A program made the translations under genes and the position numbers. A stretch of DNA of 64,000 bases from positions 813,942 to 877,941 of the forward strand of contig ML133460.1 in NCBI GenBank assembly GCA_003864495.1, written 5' to 3'. Under the pieces are notes generated by a model that was not told the origin of the DNA, searched no databases, and saw nothing but the letters and a program-made list of their open reading frames with translations. Within the stretch, counting starts at the first letter, position 1. Each line of letters opens with the position of its first letter. The DNA is from Nemopilema nomurai. Taxonomy: Eukaryota; Cnidaria; Scyphozoa; Rhizostomeae; Rhizostomatidae. Positions 62,201 through 64,000 of this stretch are shown here, piece after piece.

Positions 62201-64000
62201 CTTACTCTTACTGGACACTGGTGCTAACGTAAATTTTGAAACGTGATAGTGATCGTGATACACTGATCATGATAAAAGCCTAGGATGCTTACTTGAGAAA
62301 ACTGTCCCTCGCTCACTCCATCTCTGTACATGATAATCTTCTCTGGCTTGTAGTTATTAGCCAGGTAGAATTCACGAAGAAGGTCCTTTGTCATGGTCTC
62401 CAAATTGCTAATTATTTCCTATAACGGAGGAAGTTAATGCACGTTAGATTGAAAGTCTTAGAGAAGAAAAAGCGTATTAGTGACTCCTAAAAGTTTAAGC
62501 ATCTACTACAGAGGCTATTAACTCGCAGCCTGCAGCTCTTAAAGGCCGGCATCTTCCACCGTTTCCAGAACACTGAAGACATCGCTTGCAATTTTCATGT
62601 CTTTAGAAAAAACTGTTTTCAGAGGTCGCATAGCTTGCACCGTATCAACTGGCTTCGAACATTGCCAGAACACAATGCCTCAGTATTGCTCTTGATGTTT
62701 AATCCCCTGAAAACCAAAATGAATGGTAGAGGACCTCCAACTGTCCTTCCACACTCATTATTATTCATTTGAGAATAACTTCATTTGATTTCATTTAAAT
62801 AAGGTGGCCCTTTGTCGAATGATAGTTTACCAAAGCTCTTCCTCTTACTTTGCAAAAGAATGATTAAACGATCTAAAACAAGGCTAATATGTATGATCAT
62901 TGGAATTGGGGCCCTTTGCAACAGCACATGAAAAATGTATCTCTTGCCTTCTGACAGATTGGCTCGTTGATCAACTGAATCATAAAATTGAGAACAGACA
63001 TGTGCAAAAATCTTGATAAAGAAACGTTATTTAAAATGAAAATGGAGAAAAGACAGCTTCATGAGATGGGAACAGAAGAAGTTAACTATCATTGTACTGA
63101 TGATAAATGTCGATTAGTCTTCGCCAATTTAAATCCAAAATAAGAACTAATAGTTTTGTAACTAAAAAGGGATTCTGTAAATGCCAGTTGCGGATCGACT
63201 AAACAAGAGGGTCCAAGATTGATAATCTTCAAATGACCAATCGAGGTTTAATTCACACTCTTTTTTAAAAAAATCGAACTTTCATTTTTTTAAGTAATGT
63301 AGACAAACTCCAAAACATCTAGATGAATAAATGACCTAGTTTGCCTTATTATACTAGTATATATTTGGCGCAATCATGATTTTCTAAAAGGTATTGCCCT
63401 ATAGCCTAATTGCACTTAATTTAGGCACTGTTTCTTTTGGAGTTTCGGCTGCTCTTTTTCTGCTGAGGTTTTTTCAGTGTGCCCGTAGAAATGCTTTCTG
63501 ATCCTTTTCTCCAATCTTTGCATAGTGCGCCCTACATGCCGAGCTTCACATGGGCATTACAATTTATAAACTACTTAACGTGGGTACGAATGCATCCTTT
63601 AGGTGGAGTGAAACATGGTATTGGTATTATAGACCACACAAGGATTCGCAACTGAAAAACAAAAATTAATGGATTTTTTTTTAATTCAAATTATAGAAAA
63701 ACATCACCAATTCAAGGTAACTCCAGGCAAAGAGGGCACTTTTCAGGACCCAACTGTTTGGCCGACATAAAATTAAGAATCTTTACTTTAAAATACAAAC
63801 ATCTTTGAAACTAGGTCATTCAGGTAGCCATTTTATAACAGAATACATCCTATTGCATCGTGCTCAGAAGTTAATTTCGTTATTTCAAACGGAATAAGGC
63901 GCGCCTTGTTATTTAACTATCAAAACTGTTGGAAGATGAGAGTCATTTCAATAACGATACATACTTGTCTGTGACCTTGATCATTTACTCTTGCTGCATA
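59219..64000 (-). CDS. AGO: Argonaute protein, 3' part (PIWI domain), runs off the window
   Basis: Small-RNA-guided silencing protein of the RISC complex. Exons: 63965-64000 (cut by the window edge), 62293-62418, 61532-61666, 60842-60943, 60118-60317, 59219-59303; 684 nt, all phases join, stop TAG at 59,219. Encodes the last 227 residues. Motifs match the AGO clade rather than PIWI clade: [75 protein letters not shown], and C-terminal SSMYFI. Of the DEDH slicer tetrad, Glu (first residue of exon 62293-62418), the second Asp (in YRDG) and His (in YYAH) are present; the first Asp lies outside the window. The largest intron in view (62,419-63,964) contains a transposon remnant. Likely a functional, slicer-competent Argonaute. 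The last junction uses acceptor GAGTCAG|GCCGG, chosen because it alone keeps the frame to MYFI. Confidence 0.95.
61131..61152. repeat. Short perfect palindrome
   Basis: CTATTATA and TATAATAG flank a 6-bp spacer (CTCTAC) in an Argonaute intron. Possibly just AT-rich intron structure. Confidence 0.5.
63416..63574 (-). pseudogene. Decayed GIY-YIG endonuclease fragment of a Penelope-like retroelement
   Basis: Minus-strand frame [24 protein letters not shown] then [14 protein letters not shown], ending at TAA. The spacing of VYKL-CPC, HVGRT, R and H matches the GIY-YIG nuclease at the C terminus of Penelope-like elements. It has an internal stop and no intact reverse transcriptase nearby, so it is a dead fragment in an Argonaute intron. 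Confidence 0.55.

Overview
The window is eukaryotic and almost certainly metazoan DNA: genes are split into many short exons with GT-AG introns, the sequence is AT-rich, minisatellites sit in introns, and the three recognisable gene families are animal-type. The TE remnants (a Penelope-like GIY-YIG fragment and a 'CAGGGGCGGATCCAG' MITE-like end) and the style of the C-terminal 'MYFI' Argonaute would fit a cnidarian or another early-branching invertebrate, but that is inference. All confidently modelled genes are on the minus strand.

Positions 1 to ~43,137 hold three tandem copies (A 1-14,967; B 14,968-29,466; C 29,467-~43,137) of a unit of about 14-15 kb. Each carries one 29-30 exon gene for a large protein with six N-terminal ankyrin repeats, a Ser/Thr/Glu-rich disordered middle and a long C-terminal coiled coil, a layout like ANKRD26/POTE proteins. 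The middle is encoded by an unusual array of 234-nt exons (7, 7 and 8 copies), each flanked by the same ~110-nt intron; every full-length exon is phase 1-1, so copy number can change without altering frame. I derived the exon model by matching splice sites and phases: the ideal sum is a multiple of three (about 1,681 codons with 7 repeats). None of the three copies is free of frameshifts as written, and copies A and C have also lost the splice donor of the exon leading into the array.

A CRE-bearing promoter lies 5' of each ankyrin gene and may be bidirectional. Positions 43,138-44,494 are gene-free, with a 44-bp minisatellite and an inverted repeat.

Positions 44,495-57,572 hold a complete 23-exon secretory-pathway Ca2+/Mn2+ P-type ATPase (ATP2C1/SPCA orthologue, 953 aa), apparently intact, with several minisatellites in its introns. 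After a ~1.6 kb gap comes the 3' end of an Argonaute gene (59,219 to the right edge; last six exons, 227 aa of the PIWI domain, three of the four catalytic residues present). Its largest visible intron holds a decayed Penelope-like GIY-YIG fragment. I see no functional link between the three gene types. The contrast between the intact single-copy genes and the indel-ridden triplicate is the key interpretive issue: pseudogenisation or unpolished repeat assembly.
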